DNA of 24,471 bases, taken from the NCBI RefSeq assembly GCF_000611645.1, contig NW_014013285.1:7096-31566 (forward strand). The letters run 5' to 3'. Both the position numbers and the translations under genes were made by a program. This DNA is from Monoraphidium neglectum. Lineage: Eukaryota; Chlorophyta; Chlorophyceae; Sphaeropleales; Selenastraceae. A model generated the notes under the pieces. The model did not search any database. It was not told the DNA's origin and saw only the letters and a program-made list of their open reading frames with translations. Below are positions 1 through 10,322 of the stretch, in pieces. Positions within the stretch are counted from its first letter, which is position 1, and each line of letters begins with the position of its first letter.

Positions 1-798
1 GCCGCCGCCGGCGTCCCCGCCGCAGCCGGCGGCATGCCCAGCGCGGGGCGCCCGGCCGCAGCCTGCGGCGGCAGCAGCGGGAGCCCCAGCGCCGCCGCCG
101 CCGCCGCCTGCGCGGCGGCCGGCGTCGCGGCGGCGGGCGGCTTCGGCTGCGTGGCCGAGGCGTGGGGGGTGTCGAAGCCAGAGACGGTCGACGAGCATGA
201 CAGCGTGTGAAGACCGCCCCCAGAGCTTCCAGTGATAGACGAGGGTGACACCAGCGAAACCCCCGAGATCTGACTGTAGATCGACGTCGCCGCGGAGGGC
301 GACATGGTCAGAGACCCGCCCGCGGCCGCGCCGGCGCCGGCACCTGCACCGATGCCCGCGCCGGGTAGCAGCGAAAGCGGCACGCTGATCGGCGCCCCAC
401 ATACCGCGGGCGTGGCGGCCGCGAAGAACGGCGACAGCCCCGGCGGCGCGGTCGCCGCAGGCGCGGTCGCCGCCGCGGCGGCGGCGGCCGCGTGGGAGGC
501 CGCGAGAAGCGTCGAAGGGCTCTGCGGCGCGGCGCCAGCGCCGGCGCCGCCGACCAGGTTGCTCGAAGCAGACGCCATCGGCGACGCGGACATTGCCGAG
601 GAGGTCGGCGGCGACGGCGGCATGCCCTGGGACGCGATGATCACCGGCACCTGCTGCAGCGCGGGCATGCCGCTCGCCAGCTGCGCCGCAGTCGCGCCGG
701 TTGGCATCAGCGCTGTCGCGGCCTGCAGCCCCGCAGCCGCGAGCAGCTGCGCGGCGGGCTGCGCCCGCAGGGCGGCGAGGCTGCTGGTCCACTGCTGC

Positions 799-830
<32 letters not shown>

Positions 831-1138
831 GACGGATGCGACGGCGGCCGCCTGCTGCTGCAGCGCGGCTGTGACCGCCGCGGCTGTCTGCTGCTGCTGC
901 TGCGCGGCAGCTGTTGCAGCCGAGGGCGTCGGGGGCTGGTCCGCATCGCCGCTCAGTGGCGCGAGCGCGGCCGTGGGCAGCGCGAGCGACGGCGCTGCGA
1001 GCGGCGCGGACACCGACAGCAGCGCTGCGGCGGCCGCCGCCGGCCCCAGTGACCTGGGGCCGAGGGAGGACGCGTTGAACGCCGCGGCGAGGCTGTTCAC
1101 GTAAGCCTGGGCGTTAGCGTTGGCACTGGCGGCTCCGT
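1..1138 (-). CDS. Ala/Gln-rich protein, internal or C-terminal exon, partial
   Basis: On the minus strand one frame is open from about 1138 to the window edge, roughly 379 codons, with very high third-position GC. It starts just after a good splice acceptor (CCCACAG on the minus strand, AG at 1140-1139) and first reads YVNSLAAAFNASSLGPRS. A Gln-rich stretch follows, with about a dozen consecutive Gln near 793-830. Then come long Ala/Ser/Pro/Gly-rich segments, including LHTLSCSSTVSGFDTP near 165-210. I see no folded domain and no membrane segment. This composition is common in algal transcription or RNA-binding regulators, but that is only inference. The rest of the gene lies outside: upstream exons would be above 1140 and downstream ones before position 1. 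I do not recognise the family. The frame is much better supported than the overlapping plus-strand frame rich in Cys and Ala. Confidence 0.6.
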
Positions 1139-2465
1139 CTGTGGGTGGGTTGGGGCACCCGTGGGCGTGAGAGGATTTCAGGTCATCGCGGCGGGCGGCG
1201 CGGGTGGCGGTTGCGTCGCGGGAGCGAGGGCGGGGCCGGCGTTGGCACCAATCAACATGCGCATGGATGTGGGTTTGGGCTGCCTCTGATACCCCGACTG
1301 ACGAGATGCGGGGTGGCGCGGAGCCAGTGACGCGCCGCTCCCACGACCAGGAGGGCCGTCCAAAGCCATCCACGGGCATGCAGGACGTGGCCGCAAAGCG
1401 AGACGCGATCTACCCACGCAGACACCGATCATATATGTGCAACAGCAAGCCCGCACGGGCGCCTCACCAGGGGCCCCGGGCTCGTGTTCCATGCAGTGAC
1501 TGGCTCCCCTGGGAAGCGCCGACGAGCCGAAGCTGGGGTGTTAAGTTGTAGGTAAGAGATACGAGACAACTGATTGGAGGGCCGCGAGCGATGCGGCCAG
1601 GGTGGAGCTGGTGATCAGTGCGGAGCGTAGTGAGCTCGACGCAGCAAGGAATATGATAGACCGACCCAACAGTGAAGGATTAACCAATCGATGGCTTGCA
1701 CAACGACAGCATCAGGCACAGTACCCTCGGCGTTGCAAAAGACGGCGACAGCGCCACTGCAGACGAGGGAAGAGTTGAAACTCGTCAGCCGGACCCGATG
1801 GACCCCACAGAGCCCTTGAGCTGGCTTAGAGACAGTGGTATATAGAATCAAGTAGATCAGGTTGCTTTATCACAAGTCACAATCCCAACGCGTCGAGCTA
1901 AGCTGCGCCCGGTCCGCACGCTTTGCACGCTCTGCTGGTGCGTCGCCGCTTGGGCACATGCGCACTTGCTTGGCTTCTTCGCGGATACGGCACACACCAA
2001 CAAGATGACATTGAATGCACAAATTTCCTGTGCCCTTGTTTGACAGGCAGCGCTTGCACGACCACATGGCACTCTTCGCGCTGCTCAGCAGCGTCATAGT
2101 AATTGGTGTGAATGGAGCTCTCCGACATCAGCCTGCTGAGAGGCGCCGTACTTACGTTATCCCACATACGGACTACAGTACGCACTTTTGACTGGCTCGG
2201 CGCGGGGGTCAGCACTTACGCACTGGCGCATTTCCGGGGGGGAGGCAACTCCACGGGAACCGCCCCCACAGTTGTGCCATGTGTGTGCGATGAGATTTTT
2301 TTACTAGTGGTGATTCCTCTTTTACTGCGTATCAACAGCTTCTACACACTAGTTTGTCACGCACCGCCACCCGCGATCACCGTACAGATCTGAAGGGCAC
2401 CACGCTAGTCGCCTGATCGCATTTGCATTGCAGACAGCAGCTAGGACGCCGCAGGCAGTGAACTG
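1139..2465. other. Intron/intergenic stretch without a supported gene
   Basis: Just above 1139 is probably intron or 5' sequence of the minus-strand gene at 1-1138. The part nearer 2465 is the upstream region and 5' UTR of PSMG2. Base composition falls here (AT-richer around 1640-1880 and 2280-2350), and no frame shows coding-like third-position bias or conserved motifs. The two genes diverge, so both promoters should lie here. I cannot point to a specific TATA box or operator. Confidence 0.4.
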
Positions 2466-4188
2466 ATGGAGCTGCACCCTGTCGGCGACGCGCCCGACCT
2501 GGACGGCGCATGCATTGTGCTGGTGAGTCTGCGGCCGCTGTACGCGCTGTCGCCGACGCTCTCATGACACGACCGTGTTCATGCACTCGCATCTATCCTT
2601 GAACGCCTGATCACGCAAACGCGCATGCTGCTGCCGCCCACCGCAGCCGGCGGTTGCATTTTTCAACGTCGGCGAGCTCGCGGTGGACGCCCTCGCCTCC
2701 ACGCTGCGCGCTGCGCTCGCCGCGCGGCTCGCGGACGCCAACCTGCTGGCTGTCGTTGGCAACGATGCGTATGACCACATAGAGGGCCGGGGCGTGCTGG
2801 CAACGGCGCTCGAGCTGTACTCTGTTGGGGCGCCAGGTGGGCCGCTGTGCAGGCGCCGCACGCGAGCGGCTGCTTTTGCCCGCGGGCGTGCCCCCATTTC
2901 GCCGAGAGCGGCGAAAGGGGGGGCTGCGTGCGAGGCACGGGGGTCGACACTTTGCTCTGCAGCCTGCCGCGCCGCCGCTGTGGGAGATGAAGCGCATGCA
3001 GGCATGCAGGCATGTGTGTTTGTGGGCATGCATGCATGACTGCGTCTCCTTGAGTGTGCGGGAGATGCGTGCCTGCATGCGTGCACACATGCGAGCTTGG
3101 ATGCGTGCGTGCGTGCGTGCGCACATGGATGTGCGCAGAGGCAGCAGCGGGAGCTGTGCGGGTTTGAAGAATGGTCATCGCCCCTGCGGGCTTGCATACA
3201 CGACATCAGAGGCAAATGTCGCTGACGGGAACAACTGGCACGCGCGCAGGCTCCAAGCTGTTTCTTCTGCAGCAGCGCGCGCCCGCGATCCCGGGCCGCC
3301 AGGCCGCCTTTTGCTCGGACCTGGCGCGGTGGCTTGCGGCGTCGGGGGCCGGCCAGGTGCGTGCGCAGCGGTGTTGGTGTGCGAAGCTGCTGATGTTTTG
3401 GCTGTAGATGCTCAACTGGCAGCCTTGCATTCAAAGCAGCCTGCCTTGAGCATACTTCCCGTACACTGCTTCAAATGCCTATGCCCATTTTGCTGAACTA
3501 ATCGTGACCCACGCCCTGCATGTGTGACGTGCACGCGGGGGGCGGCACCAGGGCAGCCCTGATAGCAAATGAACGCGCACGTGCCCTTGGTACGCCACGG
3601 TGCGCTCTGGACACCACAATCTCACTGCCTGCATTTTTGCAGGTGCTGATCTTGGCAGGGCTCGACGCTCAGTTCCGTCGAGAGAGCCAACTGGAAGGCC
3701 CACAGGCCAGGTTTCTGCCAGCTTCCGACTACGCCGCCGCCGCCGCCGCCGCGTCGGCGCCGCGGCCAGCCGACGGCGCGGACCGGCCGCAAGACGGGGA
3801 GGCCGAGGCGGCGCGGCGGCGCCTGGAGGGGCTTGCGCTCTCAGAGGCGGAGGCGGCAGCGGCGGCGGCGGCGGCTGACCTGGGTGTGCCGAAGCTCGAG
3901 GCTGACGCGCTGTCGCGAGAGCTCGAGCTGCACTCGCTGCTGCCGCCCTGGCCGCTGCTCGGCGCGCTCGCCGCGGCGCGCGTGCCGGCGCTGCTGCTGG
4001 GGACGTTTGCGTCAGAGGGCGACAACGTGGCGGACGCGCTCGCCCTTGCGTCTGCTGCGCTGCGGCTGCTGGTGGCGCGCGGCGCGGTCGCGCAAGAGGC
4101 AGCAGGGGCTGCAGCTGGCGCAGTGCCGCTGAGGACGCCGGCATCGTGGGCGGGGCTGTATGGGCGGCCGTATAATGAGGTCGCTTGA
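2466..4188 (+). CDS. PSMG2: Proteasome assembly chaperone 2 (PAC2/PSMG2), four exons
   Basis: Four exons splice in phase to 299 aa: 2466-2522, 2647-2836, 3250-3356 and 3643-4188 (TGA), all with GT-AG introns. In eukaryotes PSMG2 pairs with PSMG1 and guides assembly of the alpha ring of the 20S proteasome. Family landmarks are in order. The N-terminus has GDAPDLDGACIVL then PAVAFFNVGELAVDALAST, the position of the family's 'APDLxGxTLLxPAVSVGNVGQLAxD' stretch. Next come VVGNDAYDHIEG (family VGNNPYxTxEG) and KLFLLQQRAP followed by FCSDLARWLAASG. Near the end are FASEGDNVADALAL (family F.SEGDN..DAL.L) and a C-terminal PLRTPASWAGLYG. The Ala-rich segment around residues 145-185 is a lineage-specific linker. 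The start is chosen because the first exon begins exactly where family members begin. All key stretches are intact, so the gene is probably functional. Confidence 0.9.
2993..3137. repeat. GCATGC/TGCG-rich simple repeat in PSMG2 intron 2
   Basis: Intron 2 of PSMG2 (2837-3249) holds an imperfect array of GCATGC palindromes (AGGCATGC and GGCATGCATGCATG units) followed by GCGTGCGTGCGTGCG. It is largely alternating purine and pyrimidine. It explains the long His/Ala/Cys-rich open frames seen on the minus strand here, which are not genes. Confidence 0.8.
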
Positions 4189-4368
4189 TGCTGGCAGCGG
4201 ATTTAGTTTGGTTGCCGTTCTTTGTGCACGCTCGTTTGCCAGCCTCCGGCGCAGCCTCCAGGTAGCGCACACATGCGACCACCGCCCGCCGCTGCTCTTG
4301 GCCTTCTTGCGTGTGTAGTTGTCAATGAACGCGATACTCTTTGGGCGCTGCGTCTTGATAAAGAGTAT

Positions 4369-4373
4369 GTAAC
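4369..4373 (+). terminator. TGTAA poly(A) signal of PSMG2
   Basis: TGTAA, the characteristic chlorophyte polyadenylation signal, lies 181 bases after the PSMG2 stop codon in AT-richer sequence (GAGTATGTAACAAG). It supports both the gene end and the green-algal origin. Confidence 0.7.
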
Positions 4374-4747
4374 AAGAAACGGAGGGAGTTTTTGTAGATG
4401 TTTGTGTGGCCAGGACTAAAGTAGAGATGGGGTGGGGCTTGGCGTGCACGTCCAGGCCAAGCATCAACAATGTGGCAGACACATAGAGGCAATTATTGTC
4501 CGCAGTACACACGTATACATAGGTGAGGATGTGTTTGTTGATGGACCATCATCACGATGAAAGCAGCCTCGGTCCCATCGAATTCAAGACTTTGCACTGC
4601 AGGTCGCTCAGAAGTACACTGCGCGTTCGTTTTAGTTCATTTGTCACATGTTTTTCTCAAACAAATCGAGTGCGGTAAAGGATAGTCAACAGTGTCTCGC
4701 GGGCGCACCTAGCACGCTGTTCTGAGCCGGACGCACAGAGAGGAGCC

Positions 4748-5834
4748 ATGGTGGCAGGATACATGGCTCAGAATGCCACGACCGTGCCCCTGGCAGTTGC
4801 CCAGTTGAGGGCAGCGCGGCCCACTGATGCGCTTTTTTTGCTGGGGACCGAGCTTGATCTTGCACGCGCGCAGCAGCTCGTGCGGCAAGTATGAAGATTT
4901 ATATGGCTCAATTTCCAAGCGTCACGTCCTGCAGGGCGCCGTGGGCCTCGTGCAAGGACATGAAGCGGCAGCAGACCTGGTTCGGCAGGCATACGGGTTG
5001 CCAGGAGCTACCTTCGGCCTTTATGAAGCCTTACACCACAAGCCCATGCATCAATGCAGCGCAGAGGAGGTGGCAGTGGCGATCAGGTGCGTTGACCGCG
5101 CTTGCGCCTGCACGTGCAGTGGAGCGCTTCAGCTGCGGGTACCCGATCTGAGGCCCTGCATTGGTGCACGCATGCGCTCCAGGGCCGATCCTGGCCTGTG
5201 CCCTCGCGCCGACGGTGAAATGCCCCCGCGCGCCAACATCGCAGCAGCGCACACGCCAAATGGGAGCAGCAAGTGCCGGCAGAGGAGCTGCGCGCCAACG
5301 GCGCAGCGGCGCATGAGGGCGGCGAGCCGACGCCAGCGCCCATGGCAGGCACGCATGCAGGGGCTGGCGACAGCGCGTTGGTTGAAGACGAGGAGAATGA
5401 GGCGGGCATCGAGGCTGTGGTGGCGGCCCTGATGATGTCAGGTGTGTTCACATACAGCTGCGTGATTGCAGTGATCCTCAGAGACACCATTGCTGCGCCC
5501 GCGAAACAGCCATGAACTAGCAATCACACTGCCCATCTGCATCGATCGAGACCTCTCAGAGCCTAATGACAGAGATTTTTTTGCAGCGCATCCACCCACA
5601 GACACACCTGCTCCTTCTCTCTTCAATATAGGGGCCCTGGATGACGCGGTGGGTCACGCGCCTGTCACGCTTCCAGGCGTCGGCAACACCGGCACCGCGA
5701 GCGCCTCCCCCCAGTGGGCGCCAACACCAGCTGCCCAGCAGCCTTGCATCCCTTTCACCAGCCACGCGTGCGGGTCAGGTCCAGCCGCTGCACCCTGCGC
5801 CTCTGCGGCCGCACGCCCCAGCGGCTTGAGGTGA
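4748..5834 (+). CDS. Unrecognised four-exon gene, about 245 aa
   Basis: The proposed exons are 4748-4888, 4935-5086, 5245-5441 and 5587-5834 (TGA). All phases agree and all introns are GT-AG. The start ATG has a strong context (GAGCCATGG). The first half reads as helical and ordered: ALFLLGTELDLARAQQLVRQ, then GAVGLVQGHEAAADLVRQAY and LHHKPMHQCSAEEVAVAIR. The second half is disordered, with an acidic patch (LVEDEENEAGIEAVV) and a Pro/Ala/Ser-rich tail. The first intron is only 46 bases, unusually short. Alternatively there is no intron: dropping one base near 4889 joins VRQ directly to YEDLYGSISKRHVLQ in the same helical style, which would mean a frameshift or sequence error. No TGTAA is evident downstream. 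I do not recognise the family, and no function can be assigned. Confidence 0.55.
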
Positions 5835-5968
5835 TGGTGGTTTGAGGGGGGGGACGGGGGGGGGCAGGTCAAACGCCATTCCATGCCGCCCTCAGGGTAA
5901 AATCTTGCCAAAAAACACCACTCACTGCTGACGCCCTCATCAAAAATATAACTCTCGCCAATCGCCAA

Positions 5969-6950
5969 ATGCCAGGGCGGACTCAAATGGCACGCAGTAC
6001 GCTGGCTGGGGACGTCTGCCAAGAGGTGATGAGCGAGGGGCAGCCCGTCACGCCCGTCATCCCCAGTGCGCGACACTTCCCCCGGTTGTTCGTCGACCAC
6101 CCCTGGTGAGGCCAAAGGCACAGCCAGCAGGGCTGCCGTGCGCGAGCCGTCCGCAGTCAAGCACAGGGCCAGATCCGCCGGCTCGCGCGTCACGTCACGG
6201 GACCCTCACGCCTGGCGCCCGCGTGCACGCGTTTTTCGCGAGCTGCCATATCCCGCCACCCGCTTGAAAACGCCAAGCACCTCCTCCCCCTTTCAAAATT
6301 GCTGCGCAGCGTTGCGACAAAGGTGTGGGGGATCGGCGGCTTGGCTCCAGAGGGTTATCCCAAAAACGCGCTGCCCTTCTGCAGGGCTGCCGCGCTTGCC
6401 GCGCTCGACCAGCCCTTCGGTCACCGCTGTCGCGGCGTTGCGGAGCTGTGTGGTTGGCCCCAAGCAGCACGCTCCAGGGACCTCCTGGCCGACAAGGTGT
6501 GCCTGGGGCTGAGGCAGAGCAGTCCGGTGCCCGGAGAGGGCACCCACGGCTGAAGTGTGAGATGCACGCACGCGGCTGCGATGGCCCTGCCAGCCGCGCC
6601 CGCCCTGCATGGACTCAGAACTACCTCTGATAGCCGGCTGGCCTGCAGCTGACCCTGTATCTTCCGTGTTCTAGCTGAGTGCTATTTGCCGCCGCCTCTC
6701 ACCCCTGCAGGAGTTGGCCTTCCAGCCGATTGCTGCGGCCGCCTCCTGGGCCTCTCCCTTGGGGATGCCGGACCCTTCTTGGAGGGATCGACGGGCTATG
6801 ATCACCCCAAGCATCGTCAATGGGCACCCCGCCGAGCATTGTATCCCTCCGGACCCCCCAAGGCGCTGTACTCCCGACGTGAGGCGGGAATCGGGAGGTT
6901 TGGGACGTGCTCAGTTGTGCGGGCACGCAAGGCTTGCCACATGATCGTGC
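5969..6950 (+). pseudogene. Starch synthase-like (GT5) relic, probably decayed
   Basis: An open stretch from 5969 ends at a good donor (6105|GTGAGG) and joins in phase to sequence from 6310 after GCGCAG. The join reads RLFVDHPC-VAT-KVWG, with the spacing of the starch synthase signature FVDHPxFLxKVWG found in granule-bound and soluble enzymes. It is followed by NALPFCRAAALAALDQPFG, where the family has N..RF..FC.AAL.A...PFG. The expected next block (CVFVANDWHTA) is only a frame-shifted shadow near 6440-6480. At 6711, after CCCTGCAG, ELAFQPIAAAASWASPLGMP resembles the family's HNLAFQGRF region. The catalytic N-terminal KTGGL motif and the C-terminal half are absent. I infer a fragment broken by indels. 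A chance resemblance or a badly modelled gene remains possible. Confidence 0.4.
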
Positions 6951-6959
6951 GCCAGAAGG

Positions 6960-7630
6960 ATGGACATGGCAGATGCGGATGCAGCCACTGGTGGCTTTGT
7001 CCCACTCACATCAGCCCAGTCTGCGCAGCGTCCGAGAGGCCGCCTGGCTACAACCGACCAGGTCATCCGCAGCAACCGTCAGCCCATCATTGCGATATCC
7101 ACAATTCAGCGCGCATCCCGCCCGATCAGCTTCCCAACGTCCATCTCTGCCCATTTGCTTCCTTCACCGCGCCCCCGCACGCATCGACCTTCTTTGCATT
7201 CCACGCCCTTGAAGATTCTGGAGCATGAGTTGGAGGCCCCTGATACTAAGGAGACCTCTGCTGTGGGCAGCCAGGATGACTGCAGCAGGCCTAGCTCGCC
7301 CACCAATGGCATGCTCAAGAACGGCGAGGTGTGATTCTCGCTTGCTTGCGCTTCACAAGCAAGCAAGCAAGCACAACATTTGTGATGGGCAAGGGCCGGG
7401 CGCGGACCGTGCAGGATCAAGTATGTAGAGCGGGGCCCCGTGGTGATGTCAACTGACAGCAGCCAGGGGCTGGCAGGCGGCCTGTTCCTGCTTGCAGGTA
7501 AACATGCTTGACACCCCCCCCCTTCAGTGCGCCTATGCATGCCTCTTCTCGCCACAATCCATGGGGGCAGGCCGAGCGGCAAGCTCACTTGCCCAAGCGA
7601 CTGCACCCACCAACTCCAACCCCTGCCGGC

Positions 7631-7672
<42 letters not shown>

Positions 7673-7695
7673 GCACGCACGCACGCATGCGCACG

Positions 7696-7745
<50 letters not shown>

Positions 7746-9003
7746 ATTTCTTTGATAGGTGCGCCCGGCCAGCCCCACACGCCCCACCCCTCTAGAGATC
7801 AGCTCCGCTGAGCAAATCGCCAGCGTCGAGCTTGCTGCCGACATCCCTACCAGCCAGGTGCGTGGTTTCGTGGGACGGGGCAGGTGCGGATCCTGTGGGG
7901 GGCTGTACATGAGCGCGCCTGGCCGTCCAGTGCGAGCCCCCAGAATATTCCCAAGGGCAGCCCTTTTTGCCGCGCCACCACCGCCTGGTCGCACGCGCCG
8001 CGGCGCGGGGCGCTCGCCAATCGGCTGGCATCCATTGCAATGGGTGACGCGCCAATGTCACCCGGCGAAGCCAAAACGCAAACGGCCCGGTCGCATCATC
8101 CCGTGCCACCGCCAAACACCGCAGGTGGTGGTCGCGGGTGACGCCGCCGCCGGCGCGGGGGTGACGGTGCTCAGCGCGGCTTGCAGCGACGACAACGCCG
8201 CGGCCGCCGACGAGGGGAGCGTTGAGGTGGGCGCGTGCTCGTGCTGCACCTGTGTTGCGGCTTCGACAGAGAGCGAAGGGCGGATTCTAGTGTATTTGTG
8301 CTGTTGACGGTGTGCGTGATTGCTAGGTAGTACACACTGCCTGACCTCGTTCCTGTTTGTCATCCTGTTTGATGTCAGTTGACGAGGGGGGAGTGGGAGG
8401 AGCACGGCTGGTATGAGGAGTGCTTATCCTACCAGCACGAATCATAATTGAGATGCATGCCCCCAAACTGACCATGACGTGTGCTGCCGGTGCCGTCATC
8501 CTTCCACGCCCCCAGGCCATACCCGCGGCCGGAGCTGCGCTGCATGTTGAGGCATCCAGGACGGGGGCTGGCACCGCCGACAGTACCGGCTGCCACGGAG
8601 TCTTCGCGGAGCCTGCAAGTGAGGGGTGGCTGGGGGGTCAGTCAGGCTGGCCTTTGTTGTGGGGTGCAGTCATGAGATGAGCTCACGCGTCCGCACGGTT
8701 GAACATGGACTGGGGCGGACAGCGCGTGTGCGGTCTGGAGGCATACATGCGAGTCAGGTTCCTGGCCACATTGCAGGATAGGCCAACGCTGTAAGGCACC
8801 AATACTCAAATTCCCCCACCTCACCCAACCTCTCCTCCACCCACCCGTCCACACACGCGATACCACCATAGCCTCCGGCAAGCAGCAGGCGGCCGCTGCG
8901 GGCGCGTGCCGATACAGCGCTCCAAGAGGCCGGGCTTCAAGGAGTACCAGCGGGAGAAGATGGCGCAGTACAAGCAGCAGCAGCAGCAGCAGCTGCAGCA
9001 GCT

Positions 9004-9042
<39 letters not shown>

Positions 9043-9442
9043 GCAGCAGCAGCAGCAGCGGCAGCAGCAGCAATTCCAGCACTCGGTGCGGGCATCCGAC
9101 TGTCGGGCCCCCGCCGAGCAGGGGCAGCGGGTTTGCGGGGTGCCGCAGAGGCCGCAGCATTACCCTACCGCTTACGGCCCCGACCGCAGCCAGCCGCAGC
9201 CCAACAGGCCCCAGCAGAGGCCGCAGCGGCAGCACCACCAGTGGCCCGTCGGACTAGGCCGCGGTTTCGCGGCGGCGGCGCTCGCGGCGGTCCTGCCACC
9301 AGGGACCGGCCGAGCCCGAGGGCGGCTGCCCGGTGGGCTCGAGGCAGCGCCGCCGATGATGGCGTCGCGCGGCGGCGTGTGGCCGGCCTGCGAGGCTGGC
9401 CTTGCAGATGCAGCGTTTTCTGGCCCTTCAGAGATGATGTGA
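6960..9442 (+). CDS. Paralog P1: multi-exon protein with polyglutamine C-terminal exon
   Basis: Candidate exons are 6960-7061 ([12 protein letters not shown]...), 7215-7328, 7759-7857, 8125-8226, 8516-8618 and about 8889-9442 (TGA). Phases are consistent and the introns are GT-AG. The first intron is open in frame and may be retained. Exon 2 ends in [15 protein letters not shown]. Exon 3 has [21 protein letters not shown]. The last exon has basic [19 protein letters not shown] followed by about 33 mostly Gln codons and a Gln/Pro/Gly-rich tail. Exons 2, 3 and the last have clear counterparts in P2 (18712-22777) and exon 4 a weaker one, so this is a paralog. No enzymatic domain is visible and most of the protein is probably disordered. 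P2 has exons upstream of the shared part, so the 5' end of P1 is uncertain. Function is unknown. Confidence 0.5.
7340..7364. repeat. Perfect 9-bp hairpin in P1 intron 2
   Basis: GCTTGCTTG (7340-7348) is followed by a 7-base loop and CAAGCAAGC (7356-7364), which then continues as AAGC repeats. It lies 12 bases after the proposed splice donor at 7329. Confidence 0.7.
7633..7743. repeat. Compound (AC)n-(GCAC)n-(AC)n microsatellite
   Basis: About 111 bases alternate strictly between purine and pyrimidine: an AC run, a block of ACGC/GCAC with one GCATGCGC, then a longer AC run. It sits in P1 intron 2 and ends 15 bases before the acceptor at 7758. Thr/His-rich and Cys/Val-rich open frames across it are artefacts of the repeat. 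Confidence 0.95.
8975..9073 (+). repeat. CAG repeat encoding polyglutamine in P1
   Basis: There are 33 codons, nearly all CAG, with occasional CTG and CGG and a final CAA, in the frame with the best codon usage. The same DNA also stays open in the Ala frame, but the flanking codons favour Gln. Confidence 0.85.
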
Positions 9443-10320
9443 AGCTTCGGGGCTCTCTCGCCTGCAAATATCCGTGCACGACGGCACCCGCGCAGCCGAA
9501 AGCTCGCTGTATTCAGTCATCCTCCTCAGTTTGGCGTTTCGGTACTCGTCAGCAGCACCCTCCCCACCTCGAGCCTGCCGCCCAGCTGCAAAATGCTCAC
9601 AGCAGCTTTGTTGACCGGCTGCAAACGCCGTGCTCACAGTCCATCGCATCGCGCGTCCACACCGCCGCCCGCGTGGTACACACACCACCACACAATGTCC
9701 TGAGGTGCACCTTGTGTTGTCCGCGGGCCAGTGATGAACAACAGCAACTGTGGTGAAGGCGCCGGAAGGCTCCTGTGGTTCCCAATTCTTTTTGCTGGGG
9801 CCCCGCCCTGGATTGGCCGTGCTGAGCAAAGCGCAACAACTTTCATCAACACATCACAAAAGAAAACCACGGGAGGAACATGCACCATGCCTTCCCGTGC
9901 ATTGGACTTTGTCCTGTCTGTCGTCGCAGTACAGAGTTGGCGGTTGCTGGCTCTGCCATTGCCCATGTATCGGGCGCATGCAGTGCGACGCGCGCACGGC
10001 ATGGTAGGCGCCATCCCAATCCCTCTGCATTCCTTGCTGGACCGGCAGAGTAATCAAACACCCAACTGCCGGTGACTGATGAGGCTCTTCACTGGTCTGT
10101 GGTGCCAGTGGAGCTTGTAGGGCGGTGGCCGCGGGCCCACAGGCTGATGTTCCACAACTGAATGCACATCAGTAGCAGATTGGGGGCAAACAGGGGACCC
10201 TCCCGCGGTTCGCAGCACGCGAATGTGGATCAGCGGCAAACAGGGAGCCAGCCTCGCGTCACCACGCCACGGCTTGTGGGTGCTTGTGGTGGGGGGAGCA
10301 CAACATCCTGTATTTGCATT
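9443..10320. other. No supported gene; 3' region of P1
   Basis: After the P1 stop I find no TGTAA within about 1 kb, so the transcript end is unclear. The Ala frame of the CAG tract runs on to 9756 but loses coding-like codon use after about 9420. A short imperfect repeat around GGCAAACAGGG occurs at about 10185 and 10229. Nothing else is recognised. Confidence 0.3.
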
Positions 10321-10322
10321 GC

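Noticed and set aside
304..1104. Long plus-strand frame with runs of Cys and Ala
   Set aside because: It is the shadow of the minus-strand Gln/Ala-rich exon. The minus frame has better codon usage, a flanking splice acceptor and a natural sequence.
2562..3434. 290-codon minus-strand frame, His/Ala/Cys-rich
   Set aside because: It lies across PSMG2 exons and the GCATGC repeat intron, so it is a composition artefact.
5654..6193. 179-codon minus-strand frame with readable protein text
   Set aside because: It overlaps the last exon of the gene at 4748 and the starch synthase-like stretch on the plus strand, and has no TGTAA or consistent splicing. It remains a minor alternative.
7500..7811. Thr/His repeat proteins over the AC microsatellite
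   Set aside because: They are pure simple-repeat translation, open in several frames on both strands.
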